Shown here one piece after another: positions 7,061 through 13,191 of a stretch of DNA of 20,088 nucleotides (position 1 is the stretch's first letter; each line of letters opens with the position of its first letter). The stretch is from a virus. Under the pieces are notes generated by a model that was not told the DNA's origin, made no database searches, and was given only the letters and a program-made list of their open reading frames with translations. A program made the position numbers and the translations under genes. The stretch lies in IMG/VR virus record IMGVR_UViG_3300002180_000071, positions 1 to 20,088 of that record; one strand, 5' to 3'.

Positions 7061-8329
7061 TCACACCTCCCCGAATGCTACCCTCGCGCCCTGGGACAAT
7101 TGGCTCAATACATACCTCTCTGCATCCATCCTGTGGTATTTCTCTTTGTCGTCGATCTTCTCTGTAGGCTCGTTATTGTCGTCCAGTTGTCGGCTGTAAC
7201 TGCCCTTCTCGTCGAGGTATCCCAGGAGATCGTCAAACACATCGATCTCATCCTTGGCATGATAGCCATAGACTCGGTTGATGCCCACCTCTACATCACT
7301 GACTGATGGCGTCTTGATGACTATCCCTGCATTACGGAATTCCCTACGCCACTGATCCTCCGACTTGGACCCACCACACCATAACACCACATCCTCGCCC
7401 TCTGAGAGCTTGAGCCATTCCATGGCGTGTCCCTTGGCCGTCAGTCCACCCTTGTGATATTCACGATAAGCAACCAGTCTCTGAGTCTCCGGATTCTTAG
7501 CATACCACATTGCTGCCGTATTCACGCCCCCGAAGTCACAGCCCACATATCGAGGCCATTCCTGCGGTATGGGGAAGCGTTTGATCTTGCATACGTCTTC
7601 ATCGAAGGCATCATAGATCATCCCCGCAGGCTTGGAATACACGCCGCGATAGAACATATCGAATTTCCACTTCGGCAGTCGCGCCCTAGCATCCTCGAAT
7701 TCCTCTCTCGGGAACGCAGGGTTCATGATACTCTCGAACTGTATCAGCTCGTAATCAGGGTCGCCCTTGAGCGCCTTGTCATGCACCTCATACTTGAGCC
7801 AGTCGAAGAGATACACCGTCGTGGTGATCAGGGCCCTACCCCGGTTGATCGATAGCCGCCGCAACACGGCATCCCAGGAATCCCGCCCGAATCGCTTCTG
7901 CCCTGCCTCGTCCAGCCATGCGCCTTTAGCTGTAGCTGATTCCAGCGAGTCAGCGTTATCCGCAGAGCCGAAGATTATTCGCCATGAACCATCGTGGAAA
8001 TTAAAGGCCTTGTCGTTCTTGGCGTATTCGCCAAGGTTGTATAGCGTCTTGAATGTGTAGAGGAATTCGGGTAGCAATTTGAGGTTGAGCAGCGGAAAGG
8101 ACGCAGTCACGATGAGGAAGTCATGCGTCTGCCCTGGAGGGGGTGGGCCAGATCGGAGATTTATTCGCTGGATCTCGTCGTATACCCATTCGGGGCCCCA
8201 GCATGTCTTGCCTGACTGCGTACCGGCCAGCACACAAGGGAACCGCGCATCGCTATCCGCAGCCCTCGTCTGGCCCGGGTGGAGGTTTATTTTTACTTCG
8301 CCGTTCCTAATCTCCCGAAATGGCTTCAT
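7061..8329 (-). CDS. Terminase large subunit, 422 aa
   Basis: ATP-driven DNA packaging motor with a nuclease domain. The Walker A loop is AGTQSGKT at residues 35-42. Walker B is GAWLDEAGQ with Asp140-Glu141. The nuclease domain starts near residue 255 with the RNase H-like strand YVGCDFGGVN (Asp265), and the C-terminal acidic site is likely in YHRMDAERYVL (Asp402). The length is normal for a TerL. Its start overlaps the end of the small subunit gene by 23 bases, so the two are translated in a coupled way. It feeds DNA through the portal encoded next. Confidence 0.95.
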   Translation of the reverse strand: MKPFREIRNGEVKINLHPGQTRAADSDARFPCVLAGTQSGKTCWGPEWVYDEIQRINLRSGPPPPGQTHDFLIVTASFPLLNLKLLPEFLYTFKTLYNLGEYAKNDKAFNFHDGSWRIIFGSADNADSLESATAKGAWLDEAGQKRFGRDSWDAVLRRLSINRGRALITTTVYLFDWLKYEVHDKALKGDPDYELIQFESIMNPAFPREEFEDARARLPKWKFDMFYRGVYSKPAGMIYDAFDEDVCKIKRFPIPQEWPRYVGCDFGGVNTAAMWYAKNPETQRLVAYREYHKGGLTAKGHAMEWLKLSEGEDVVLWCGGSKSEDQWRREFRNAGIVIKTPSVSDVEVGINRVYGYHAKDEIDVFDDLLGYLDEKGSYSRQLDDNNEPTEKIDDKEKYHRMDAERYVLSQLSQGARVAFGEV

Positions 8330-8678
8330 AATCCTTTACAATTGTCCGGGTTGTGATTATCGCCGCGCCCTCTGCCCCCGTATGCTCCAGGCGTTGCGGC
8401 ACACGGCCCTCCGTCCGCTGCCAAACTTCCTTCAGTACCGCTGGGTCGCCCTTTGAGAGCTTACTCACAATACCTATCGCAGCTATTTGAGCGCCGGTTT
8501 TCTTACCAGACTTATTCCATTGATCCTTGATCTTCTCCGCATCTCCATTGAGAAGCTCCTGAACGCATGTAGTTATTGAATTAAGCCTCTTGGGCCTTCC
8601 ATTAGGATTGCCGGACACCCCAGGAGGAAAGGGAGTCCCTATCAGTCTCCTAGGCTGTTTTACAGCGTCTTCAGACAT
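8307..8678 (-). CDS. Terminase small subunit-like DNA-binding protein, 123 aa
   Basis: The N-terminus carries FPPGVSGNPNGRPK, the hallmark of DUF5681 proteins that sit next to TerL in many phages and act as small terminase subunits. A helical middle part (ITTCVQELLNGDAEKIKDQW, IAAIGIVSKLSKGDPAVLKE) may supply DNA binding and oligomerisation. The C-terminus (IITTRTIVKDYEAISGD) probably reaches the large subunit. The start ATG lies inside the last codons of the methyltransferase gene (eight-base overlap), and its own end overlaps TerL by 23 bases. Expected role: recognition of the packaging site. Confidence rests on the motif and the gene order. Confidence 0.85.
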   Translation of the reverse strand: MSEDAVKQPRRLIGTPFPPGVSGNPNGRPKRLNSITTCVQELLNGDAEKIKDQWNKSGKKTGAQIAAIGIVSKLSKGDPAVLKEVWQRTEGRVPQRLEHTGAEGAAIITTRTIVKDYEAISGD

Positions 8679-9798
8679 TCTCCACCAACTCCGCCTTATT
8701 ACCTGTATAGTCTTCCCACCGCTTCACAATGACATCGCAGTAGTGAGGGTCGATCTCCATCATTCGGCACTTCCGGCCCGTCTTTTCGCAGGCAATCAGT
8801 GTGGTGCCAGAGCCGCCGAATGGGTCAAAGATAACATCGCCTTCCGTTATTGACCCCCGCTCCATGAGCCATTGCCAAACAGACATTGGTTTTGCTACAG
8901 GATGCTCCTTCGAGCTTGCGCCTTCCGTGATTGAAAATCCGTCTGGCCTTGACCCCATCCCTTTCTCTAAATAAGGATCAGCACCGTATGCTAGTACAGG
9001 TTGCCAACACGTAAACCCCCATGGGCCACGCCCTACACCAGCAGGGACAAACCAGCACAACGTCCAATCTGGGGACGGATACTTCCTTTGATTACTGTTC
9101 CCGCACGTAATTAGAGCGCGTTTCGCATATTCTTTAATGAGTGGGAGCGCATCATTGATGATGTTATCTAAGTTTTCTTTTGTGTCCACGTAGTCATTGT
9201 ACTTATACCCCACGCCATAAGGTGGATCAGCCAAACATAACTCAGCCTTCTCGCACCCCATCAGCCTATCTACATCCGTCACCACCGTAGCATCGCCGCA
9301 CAGCAGCCGGTGTTCTCCTAACTGCCATAGATCGCCGGTCTTGCAAATCGGCTCCTCCTGAACCTCAGGAACTTCATCGTCATCCGTAAGGCCCTCACGG
9401 TCTGGCTCCTCCTCTATCCCGAACTCCCCCACATCGAATCCCCAGTCAACGAGGTCATCCTGATCAAACGCATTCGCTAGCATCTCGAAGTCCCATTCCC
9501 CCATATTCTTGTTACTGCGAATGTTGTATTCCTGTAGTTCCTTCTTGGTGAGTTTCCGGCTGGGGATACGCACATCAATAGTCTCTGCGCCCCTGCCGAG
9601 CGTCTGGAGTATTTTGAGGCGTTGATGCCCTGCGATGATCGTATTATCGGTGTTGATCGCTGGTATCTCAGCGAGGTCGAACTTCTCCAGCGAGCGTTTC
9701 AGGTCTTCATACTGTTTCTCCGTGAGCCGGCGTGGATTATGTTCATACGGCACAAGCTCGTCAATTGTGCGAGTCGAAGTGCTCCAGGTTATATTCAT
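8671..9798 (-). CDS. ParB-domain/DNA methyltransferase fusion, 375 aa
   Basis: The first 90 residues are a ParB/Srx-like domain: ELVPYEHNPRRLTEKQYEDL followed by IIAGHQRLKIL. The C-terminal half is an N6-adenine or N4-cytosine methyltransferase with the catalytic motif DPPYGVGY at residues 191-198 and the SAM-binding motif FDPFGGSGTT at 324-333. Catalytic motif first and SAM motif last is the beta-class order; DPPY favours adenine. An acidic linker (about 128-150) joins the domains. The chosen ATG has AAGGA nine bases upstream; the in-frame TTG two codons earlier does not. ParB-methylase fusions next to small terminases are common in phages and probably modify phage DNA against restriction or at packaging. 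Confidence 0.92.
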   Translation of the reverse strand: MNITWSTSTRTIDELVPYEHNPRRLTEKQYEDLKRSLEKFDLAEIPAINTDNTIIAGHQRLKILQTLGRGAETIDVRIPSRKLTKKELQEYNIRSNKNMGEWDFEMLANAFDQDDLVDWGFDVGEFGIEEEPDREGLTDDDEVPEVQEEPICKTGDLWQLGEHRLLCGDATVVTDVDRLMGCEKAELCLADPPYGVGYKYNDYVDTKENLDNIINDALPLIKEYAKRALITCGNSNQRKYPSPDWTLCWFVPAGVGRGPWGFTCWQPVLAYGADPYLEKGMGSRPDGFSITEGASSKEHPVAKPMSVWQWLMERGSITEGDVIFDPFGGSGTTLIACEKTGRKCRMMEIDPHYCDVIVKRWEDYTGNKAELVENV

Positions 9799-9807
9799 AT
9801 GCAAATA

Positions 9808-9836
9808 TCCTTATCACATTATGCGGCGGTTGTCAA
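9808..9836 (-). promoter_or_regulatory. Weak promoter candidate before the methyltransferase
   Basis: TTGACA (9836-9831) is followed after 17 bases by TAAGGA with TGA in front (extended -10). Start of transcription would be only a few bases before the ATG, giving an almost leaderless message, and the -10 overlaps the likely ribosome site. The -10 match is poor, so this is tentative. Confidence 0.3.
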
Positions 9837-9850
9837 GGGCGAAACGGCAG

Positions 9851-9920
9851 AAGCCGCCCTCATAGAGAACGGCCTCGTTACTCCTTCTACACATGGCAGA
9901 TGAGCTGTGGAAGGCGGCTT
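9851..9920 (-). other. Structured intergenic RNA element (nested inverted repeats)
   Basis: In the 120-base gap between the 68-residue gene and the methyltransferase, AAGCCGCC (from 9920) pairs perfectly with GGCGGCTT (to 9851). Inside, CTCAT pairs with ATGAG, and a hairpin forms from GAG-T-AACG, loop AGGC, CGTT-CTC. No T-run follows, so it is not an ordinary terminator. It could protect or process the mRNA, or act as a cis-regulator of the methyltransferase. No known RNA family recognised. Confidence 0.4.
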
Positions 9921-10125
9921 AGCCGACGCTAGTGACGCCGCCAGTATACCAGCGACCCCTATCTACATACCCATTCATATCCGCATACCAGTTGGAGACG
10001 GAATGCGTAGGCTCCAGTGTCACAGGGCCAGAAGTAGTCGTTGACACCCTCCGGGTTGCCCACGGCTCGTACACCCACCCATCCTCCACCTTACACCACG
10101 TCCTCTTCATCCCTATTGCTACCAT
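9919..10125 (-). CDS. Hypothetical phage protein, 68 aa
   Basis: The ATG has AAGGAGG five bases upstream; the frame stays open further upstream but without any ribosome site. The protein starts MVAIGMKRTWCKVEDGWVYE and ends in a Tyr/Trp/Gly-rich part (NWYADMNGYVDRGRWYTGG). The middle is Thr/Ser-rich (RVSTTTSGPVTLEPTHS). I do not know the family. Its tail has a composition like that of the 93-residue protein next to the portal (TTGSSVTGYP), so both could be minor virion or assembly proteins. It is the last gene before the structured gap and the methyltransferase. Confidence 0.6.
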   Translation of the reverse strand: MVAIGMKRTWCKVEDGWVYEPWATRRVSTTTSGPVTLEPTHSVSNWYADMNGYVDRGRWYTGGVTSVG

Positions 10126-10247
10126 ATTGCCTCCTTCCCTATTTATGCCCCTCATGTCCCCCGTGCCCCAATGAGTAGCGCAAACTCTCACTGTTTGGTC
10201 TTTAACCCGGCACACGAGGCATCAAGGGCATAACGATTCAATATGGA

Positions 10248-10490
10248 TTATCCAAACCCCTCACCTACGAAATCGAATTCTGGGCACTCCTCAAGTGTTA
10301 TCGTTGGCCGACTACTTAGGGGATCGTCTTTTGGCTTGGGCTCGAAATGGCATTCCATTCGTATCTGTTTGGTGCAACTTTTGGCATCAGCGCAGTAATA
10401 TTCATGGCTACACCATATTCTCGGTTGCCAATCATGACCAGTGGTCACCTCTGGCCCAGGATGGAAGTTCTTGCAATCCTCTGCTCTCAT
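10248..10490 (-). CDS. Cys/His-rich hypothetical protein, 80 aa
   Basis: The protein opens MRAEDCKNFHPGPEV and has further ligand candidates in GHDWQPRIWCSHEYYC, KSCTKQ, MECHFEP and EECPEF: seven cysteines and several histidines in 80 residues. This looks like a small metal-binding domain. The ribosome site is weak (an AAAGGA about 17 bases upstream). The gene starts about 92 bases downstream of the hammerhead cleavage site, so on a cleaved transcript it would be the first gene, with a new 5'-hydroxyl leader. Function unknown. Confidence 0.6.
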   Translation of the reverse strand: MRAEDCKNFHPGPEVTTGHDWQPRIWCSHEYYCADAKSCTKQIRMECHFEPKPKDDPLSSRPTITLEECPEFDFVGEGFG

Positions 10491-10514
10491 ATTGCTATCG
10501 CCACATCCTTTCTC

Positions 10515-10683
10515 GTGTTAAGCAGCAAGATTCTTAAACGGACGGCCTTGGCCCCAACTCACCCAGCTAGGGGGCGCTAAGGGACGCTCTCGCGTTTCGC
10601 CTTTCGGCTCATCAGCCTTAATGCTGGGCATGCACCTGCTACCACACCGTCCTGGCAGGCCTAAGGAGCCTGCTGCTTAACAC
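10515..10683 (-). repeat. 13-bp perfect inverted repeat enclosing the hammerhead
   Basis: GTGTTAAGCAGCA (10515-10527 on the plus strand) is matched by its exact reverse complement at 10671-10683, with 143 bases between. A second nested pair, GGACGG with CCGTCC, lies inside, and the hammerhead lies inside that. On the minus-strand RNA these arms extend the ribozyme's stem I into a long rod. The right arm also encodes the last codons of the 76-residue gene. Confidence 0.75.
10562..10628 (-). ncRNA. Type I hammerhead ribozyme
   Basis: Read on the minus strand. Distal stem I is CCCAGC (10628-10623) with GCTGGG (10567-10562). Proximal stem I is TAAGG (10620-10616) with CCTTA (10582-10578). The core follows in order: CTGATGA (10615-10609), stem II GCC-GAAA-GGC, GAA, then stem III ACGC-GAGA-GCGT, then C at 10583. 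All conserved core positions are present, including A15.1-U16.1 and a GUC cleavage triplet. Cleavage is expected between 10583 and 10582. Stems II and III are closed and the ends lie in stem I, so it is type I. The nine-base internal loop on the 3' side of stem I is where a tertiary contact with loop II would sit. Confidence 0.93.
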
Positions 10684-10891
10684 TACCTGCGCCCACCTTC
10701 ACCTTGTACGCCTTTAATCCTTGACGTTGCGCTACCTCACTAGGGGTATTGCCTGTGCGTATATCCTCCATCTGCCGATGCCATGGATATTCAGCAGATA
10801 CCCCAATGGGGTGGCCCTTTACTACTCCAGTGATAGGCCTATCCCAACCCCACTCGAAGCGCTCCCTTTCCTGAAAAGTTCTATACCACAT
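10661..10891 (-). CDS. Hypothetical phage protein, 76 aa
   Basis: Starts at an ATG preceded by GAAGG. The product, beginning MWYRTFQERERFEWGW, is rich in aromatic and charged residues. Its C-terminal half contains a helical stretch TPSEVAQRQGLKAYKVKVG that could resemble a small helix-turn-helix-like motif, though I would not assign one. The last codons (SVKQQAP) are written in one arm of the 13-bp inverted repeat, so the coding sequence and the RNA fold overlap. It is the last gene before the hammerhead ribozyme. Function unknown. Confidence 0.6.
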   Translation of the reverse strand: MWYRTFQERERFEWGWDRPITGVVKGHPIGVSAEYPWHRQMEDIRTGNTPSEVAQRQGLKAYKVKVGAGSVKQQAP

Positions 10892-10951
10892 AGCGCCTTC
10901 GTATGTCGGCGCGACCCAGGGGGAAAGGAGGGGACCCCTGGGCCATTGCGC

Positions 10952-11164
10952 CTAAAGTTTATCTGTATCACACTCTGGGCTTGATGTCAAGTCGCCGGGC
11001 CTTGCCTTGAGTATCGATACTACAAACCTTAGCCCTACCCTCGTGTCCGGCTTGATGTCCGGCTTCTGCAGCATCTCCTCAAGGTATGCGACCACATCTT
11101 CGATCGCCCCATCATAGGCTAGTAAGTCTTGCTCGAATCCTCGCCGCCGTGGTCCTTGCCACAT
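10952..11164 (-). CDS. Hypothetical phage protein, 70 aa
   Basis: The ATG has a strong AGGAGG site seven bases upstream, so the start is well supported even though it overlaps the previous gene by 46 bases in another frame. The protein has a basic N-terminus (WQGPRRRGFEQ) and two likely amphipathic helices (GAIEDVVAYLEEMLQ and GLRFVVSILKARPGD), and ends acidic (SSPECDTDKL). I do not recognise the family. Small helical proteins of this kind are common among phage early genes. Confidence 0.65.
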   Translation of the reverse strand: MWQGPRRRGFEQDLLAYDGAIEDVVAYLEEMLQKPDIKPDTRVGLRFVVSILKARPGDLTSSPECDTDKL

Positions 11165-11445
11165 TCTGACACCTCCTCAACAGCCTCGTATGTCTGCTCG
11201 AATATATCAGGCTTGCATGGGTAGCGTTCACCTTGAACCCCTGTAATGATCCAATCCCCAGGGCAAACGCGATGACCACCTTCAAGCGTGCCTATCCAAC
11301 CATGAATATGAAGGTCGGCCCCACAAACATCACAAACCACCCCGTCATCTGGATACGTTTCAAATACATCAGATACTTTCGGGAATCTCCCAAATCCATT
11401 CCATTGAACCGCCTCGATCACTACTGGCTTCTTTCGGTATTGCAA
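11119..11445 (-). CDS. Conserved phage hypothetical protein (YRKKPVVIEAVQW family), 108 aa
   Basis: The opening YRKKPVVIEAVQWNG and the later PGDWIITGVQGERYPCKPDI followed by FEQTYE form a signature I know from many phage and prophage genomes; no function is established to my knowledge. Between them a CDVCGADLHIH segment may bind metal. The start codon is TTG: AGGAGG lies six bases upstream and no ATG or GTG fits. The gene overlaps a 49-codon frame at its start and the 70-residue gene at its end. Confidence 0.85.
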   Translation of the reverse strand: MQYRKKPVVIEAVQWNGFGRFPKVSDVFETYPDDGVVCDVCGADLHIHGWIGTLEGGHRVCPGDWIITGVQGERYPCKPDIFEQTYEAVEEVSECGKDHGGEDSSKTY

Positions 11446-11518
11446 CTAACACCTCCTTCTCTAACTTTATCTTCTTGATCGCTGCGTATATCATTTGCGA
11501 AGCCAACTTGTCATCCAT
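11369..11518 (-). CDS. Small overlapping ORF, 49 aa
   Basis: An ATG with AGGAGGTGATC directly upstream, which is a near-complete match to the 16S rRNA tail. The protein begins MDDKLASQMIYAAIKKIKLE, a charged amphipathic helix. Its last 25 codons overlap the first 25 of the conserved 108-residue gene in another frame. The N-terminal half looks like real coding sequence and also carries the ribosome site for the next gene, so coupling may be its main role. The overlapped C-terminal half (IPKEASSDRGGSMEWIW) looks less constrained. Confidence 0.55.
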   Translation of the reverse strand: MDDKLASQMIYAAIKKIKLEKEVLVAIPKEASSDRGGSMEWIWEIPESI

Positions 11519-11529
11519 AGATCACCTCC

Positions 11530-11856
11530 TCAGTCGCGGCCTAATCCCTCCCGACATGCCCCTCCGGGAGTCATCCCGTCCTTGTAATATTCCAGCCACG
11601 CATCCACATTCAACTCGCTAGCACTGGAAGCAGGCCACCCATACTTATCAACCAGGATAACCCTTAACTCATTCAGCCATTCCCCCTGCTCTGCCAGTCC
11701 CTCAACCCCTTGACACATCTCATTCCATCGCCCCTTGAGGTTCTCCGTTTCCCGGTAGGTGGCAATAATCTTTGCATTGGCCTTGACAGTCTCCCGTAGT
11801 CGTATCAACTCCAACACTACGAGTACCCCGATCAATATCTGTATCGCTAACATCAT
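11530..11856 (-). CDS. Membrane-anchored hypothetical protein, 108 aa
   Basis: The first 20 residues (MMLAIQILIGVLVVLELIRL) are a clear hydrophobic segment followed by basic residues, so an N-terminal membrane anchor is likely. The rest is a charged helix (RETVKANAKIIATYRETENL) and a region with LAEQGEWLNELRVILVDKYG, probably cytoplasmic. The ATG overlaps the stop of the gene before it (ATGA-type junction) with GAGGGG just upstream. Function unknown; small single-pass proteins in phage early regions sometimes act in exclusion or as spanin-like factors, but nothing specific supports this. Confidence 0.65.
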   Translation of the reverse strand: MMLAIQILIGVLVVLELIRLRETVKANAKIIATYRETENLKGRWNEMCQGVEGLAEQGEWLNELRVILVDKYGWPASSASELNVDAWLEYYKDGMTPGGACREGLGRD

Positions 11857-12107
11857 CTCCCCTCACTCTCGCTTGCCCCTGTATTGAGTTGTTCGCTTAT
11901 CCCAGATCCACTTGCTGCGAACCACCGATAGTATCTCTCCCCCTTCACTCTGGGTTTTATAGTGGTGTCCAGCACGGCAATCTCAAAGGCACCATCCCGC
12001 ATACACACCACCAACTCCTCCCCCTCGTCCGTCTTGAATACTACAGAGTTAAACACATCTCTTAACTCTAGCGTCCCGCCATCTCTAGGGTCAATACCTA
12101 TCCTCAT
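11853..12107 (-). CDS. Hypothetical phage protein, 84 aa
   Basis: The ATG has AGGAGG upstream and overlaps the stop of the preceding gene by four bases. The sequence MRIGIDPRDGGTLELRDVFN, followed by TDEGEELVVCMRDGAFEI, suggests a compact beta-rich fold. The C-terminus (YYRWFAASGSGISEQ, then ASESEGR) is flexible. Family not recognised. The last codons and the junction sequence resemble those at the end of the neighbouring 104-residue gene. Confidence 0.65.
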   Translation of the reverse strand: MRIGIDPRDGGTLELRDVFNSVVFKTDEGEELVVCMRDGAFEIAVLDTTIKPRVKGERYYRWFAASGSGISEQLNTGASESEGR

Positions 12108-12418
12108 ATCGCCTCCTCGCTCTCGCTTGCCTGTGTGCCTTCACCGTCTTCAGGAACAATCACCGGTATCCCATACCACGGTGCGATTGAATCGCCCTTG
12201 GAAGCTTCCATAAGAGCAGCCATGTCTTTCTTGAACTTATCCGCATAACCCTTGAACTTCGACTCTGCAACACCAGTCCTAATACAGCCCTCGCAAACCA
12301 TGAAATATGTGAACAGGTAGTCGGCTGGCTCGCCGCAGATCTCACACTTAGGCTTCACGTATGGCTTCATGGCCTTGATTAGTTTGTCTATCGCCTCCAA
12401 AGTCAACTCATCTGCCAT
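12104..12418 (-). CDS. Zinc-binding hypothetical protein, 104 aa
   Basis: ATG chosen because AGGAGG lies six bases upstream; the frame is open for five more codons to a GTG with no fitting site. An N-terminal helix (LTLEAIDKLIKAMKPY) is followed by a four-cysteine element: KPKCEICGEPADY and MVCEGCIRTG, two C-x2-C pairs about 16 residues apart, which should bind zinc. The C-terminal part is helical, then acidic (VPEDGEGTQASESEEAI). Could be a nucleic-acid-binding adaptor. Part of the tight run of small genes joined by overlapping stops and starts. Confidence 0.68.
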   Translation of the reverse strand: MADELTLEAIDKLIKAMKPYVKPKCEICGEPADYLFTYFMVCEGCIRTGVAESKFKGYADKFKKDMAALMEASKGDSIAPWYGIPVIVPEDGEGTQASESEEAI

Positions 12419-12429
12419 GATTCGCCTCC

Positions 12430-12702
12430 TCACTCATCGTTGTCGCACACTGAACACCGACAGTACAACTTCCGTCCGCAGTCGCAGCGCAACTCGTCTG
12501 TTGGTCTGACTGGAGCTGGTGGTTCTGACGCCTCCTCAACGGTATCGCGCCGCACTATCCTGACACTGTACATACCATCATACTCAATACACGCTGGCAC
12601 CGGATTCCATGGATTGTGTATAATCCTCCAACCACCCTCGTTCAGCGCCCATGTCAACGCCGCCTCCAGCTCTGCGATATACTCCGTGTCTTTCTGGCAC
12701 AT
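12430..12702 (-). CDS. Hypothetical protein with C-terminal Cys cluster, 90 aa
   Basis: The ATG follows GGAGG by four bases; an upstream in-frame GTG overlaps that site and is less likely. The N-terminus is helical (KDTEYIAELEAALTWALNEG), then WRIIHNPWNPVPACIEYDG and YSVRIVRRD suggest a small beta unit. The last 20 residues hold RCDCGRKLYCRCSVC, five cysteines in C-x-C and C-x2-C spacing, very likely a zinc knuckle or ribbon. Third of several neighbouring small proteins with such clusters. Confidence 0.65.
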   Translation of the reverse strand: MCQKDTEYIAELEAALTWALNEGGWRIIHNPWNPVPACIEYDGMYSVRIVRRDTVEEASEPPAPVRPTDELRCDCGRKLYCRCSVCDNDE

Positions 12703-12713
12703 AGCCCCTCCTT

Positions 12714-12941
12714 TCACTTACATGACTCGTCGTCAAAATCAATACTATATTGGGTACCATCTGGCAATGTTATGTCATCAAAGCGTCCATAATCTGCATC
12801 GCCCCCCACCTCTATGATCGTTCCATCTGTGAATATAATTTCCTCAATGCACATTGCCCAACCCAAATACGAGAAGTGCGTAACTTCTTTTATTGTTTTG
12901 CCTATTAACAATCTTGCTACGTCATCTGGATTCATTGCCAT
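12714..12941 (-). CDS. Hypothetical phage protein, 75 aa
   Basis: ATG with GGGAGG upstream. The protein MAMNPDDVARLLIGKTIKEV continues with FSYLGWAMCIEEIIFTDGTI, GGDADYGRFDDITL and DGTQYSIDFDD. The repeated 'strand-DGT-strand' pattern points to a small beta-sheet domain, as seen in several short phage proteins of unknown function. Ends in a GTGA junction near the start of the next gene and overlaps the previous one by 20 bases. Confidence 0.68.
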   Translation of the reverse strand: MAMNPDDVARLLIGKTIKEVTHFSYLGWAMCIEEIIFTDGTIIEVGGDADYGRFDDITLPDGTQYSIDFDDESCK

Positions 12942-13107
12942 GCTTCACCTCCCTTTGGTTAGACAGGCGCGAAGGGTCGATGGATGAGCATTGCACATAC
13001 TGATGGCACCACCCACAGAAGAATCCACCCTTGCGAGCCCTAAGCCACTGTGTCTTGGGTATCCGTAGATCCCTTGCACACGGAAGGCAAATCATCTGTT
13101 CGCTCAT
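12922..13107 (-). CDS. Double C-x2-C zinc-finger-like protein, 61 aa
   Basis: The ATG at 13107 has GGAGG six bases upstream; the frame is open 16 codons further but without a ribosome site. Two cysteine pairs, ICLPCARDL near residue 7 and FFCGWCHQYVQC near residue 30, are about 22 residues apart and would hold one zinc ion. Between them sit basic residues (RIPKTQWLRARKGG), suitable for nucleic-acid contact. It overlaps the next gene by 20 bases. Function unknown. Confidence 0.65.
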   Translation of the reverse strand: MSEQMICLPCARDLRIPKTQWLRARKGGFFCGWCHQYVQCSSIDPSRLSNQREVKHGNESR

Positions 13108-13191
13108 TATTACCTCCACGCTTCGCGCTATGACTAATAAGCTAATATCCAACACTACCCTACGGCCTGTGGTCAGGCACCCCTTCCATCA

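Noticed and set aside
10515-10683. The 13-bp inverted repeat as ends of a miniature transposon
   Set aside because: No target-site duplication is seen (flanking bases differ), and the hammerhead and nested pairs explain the symmetry better as RNA structure.
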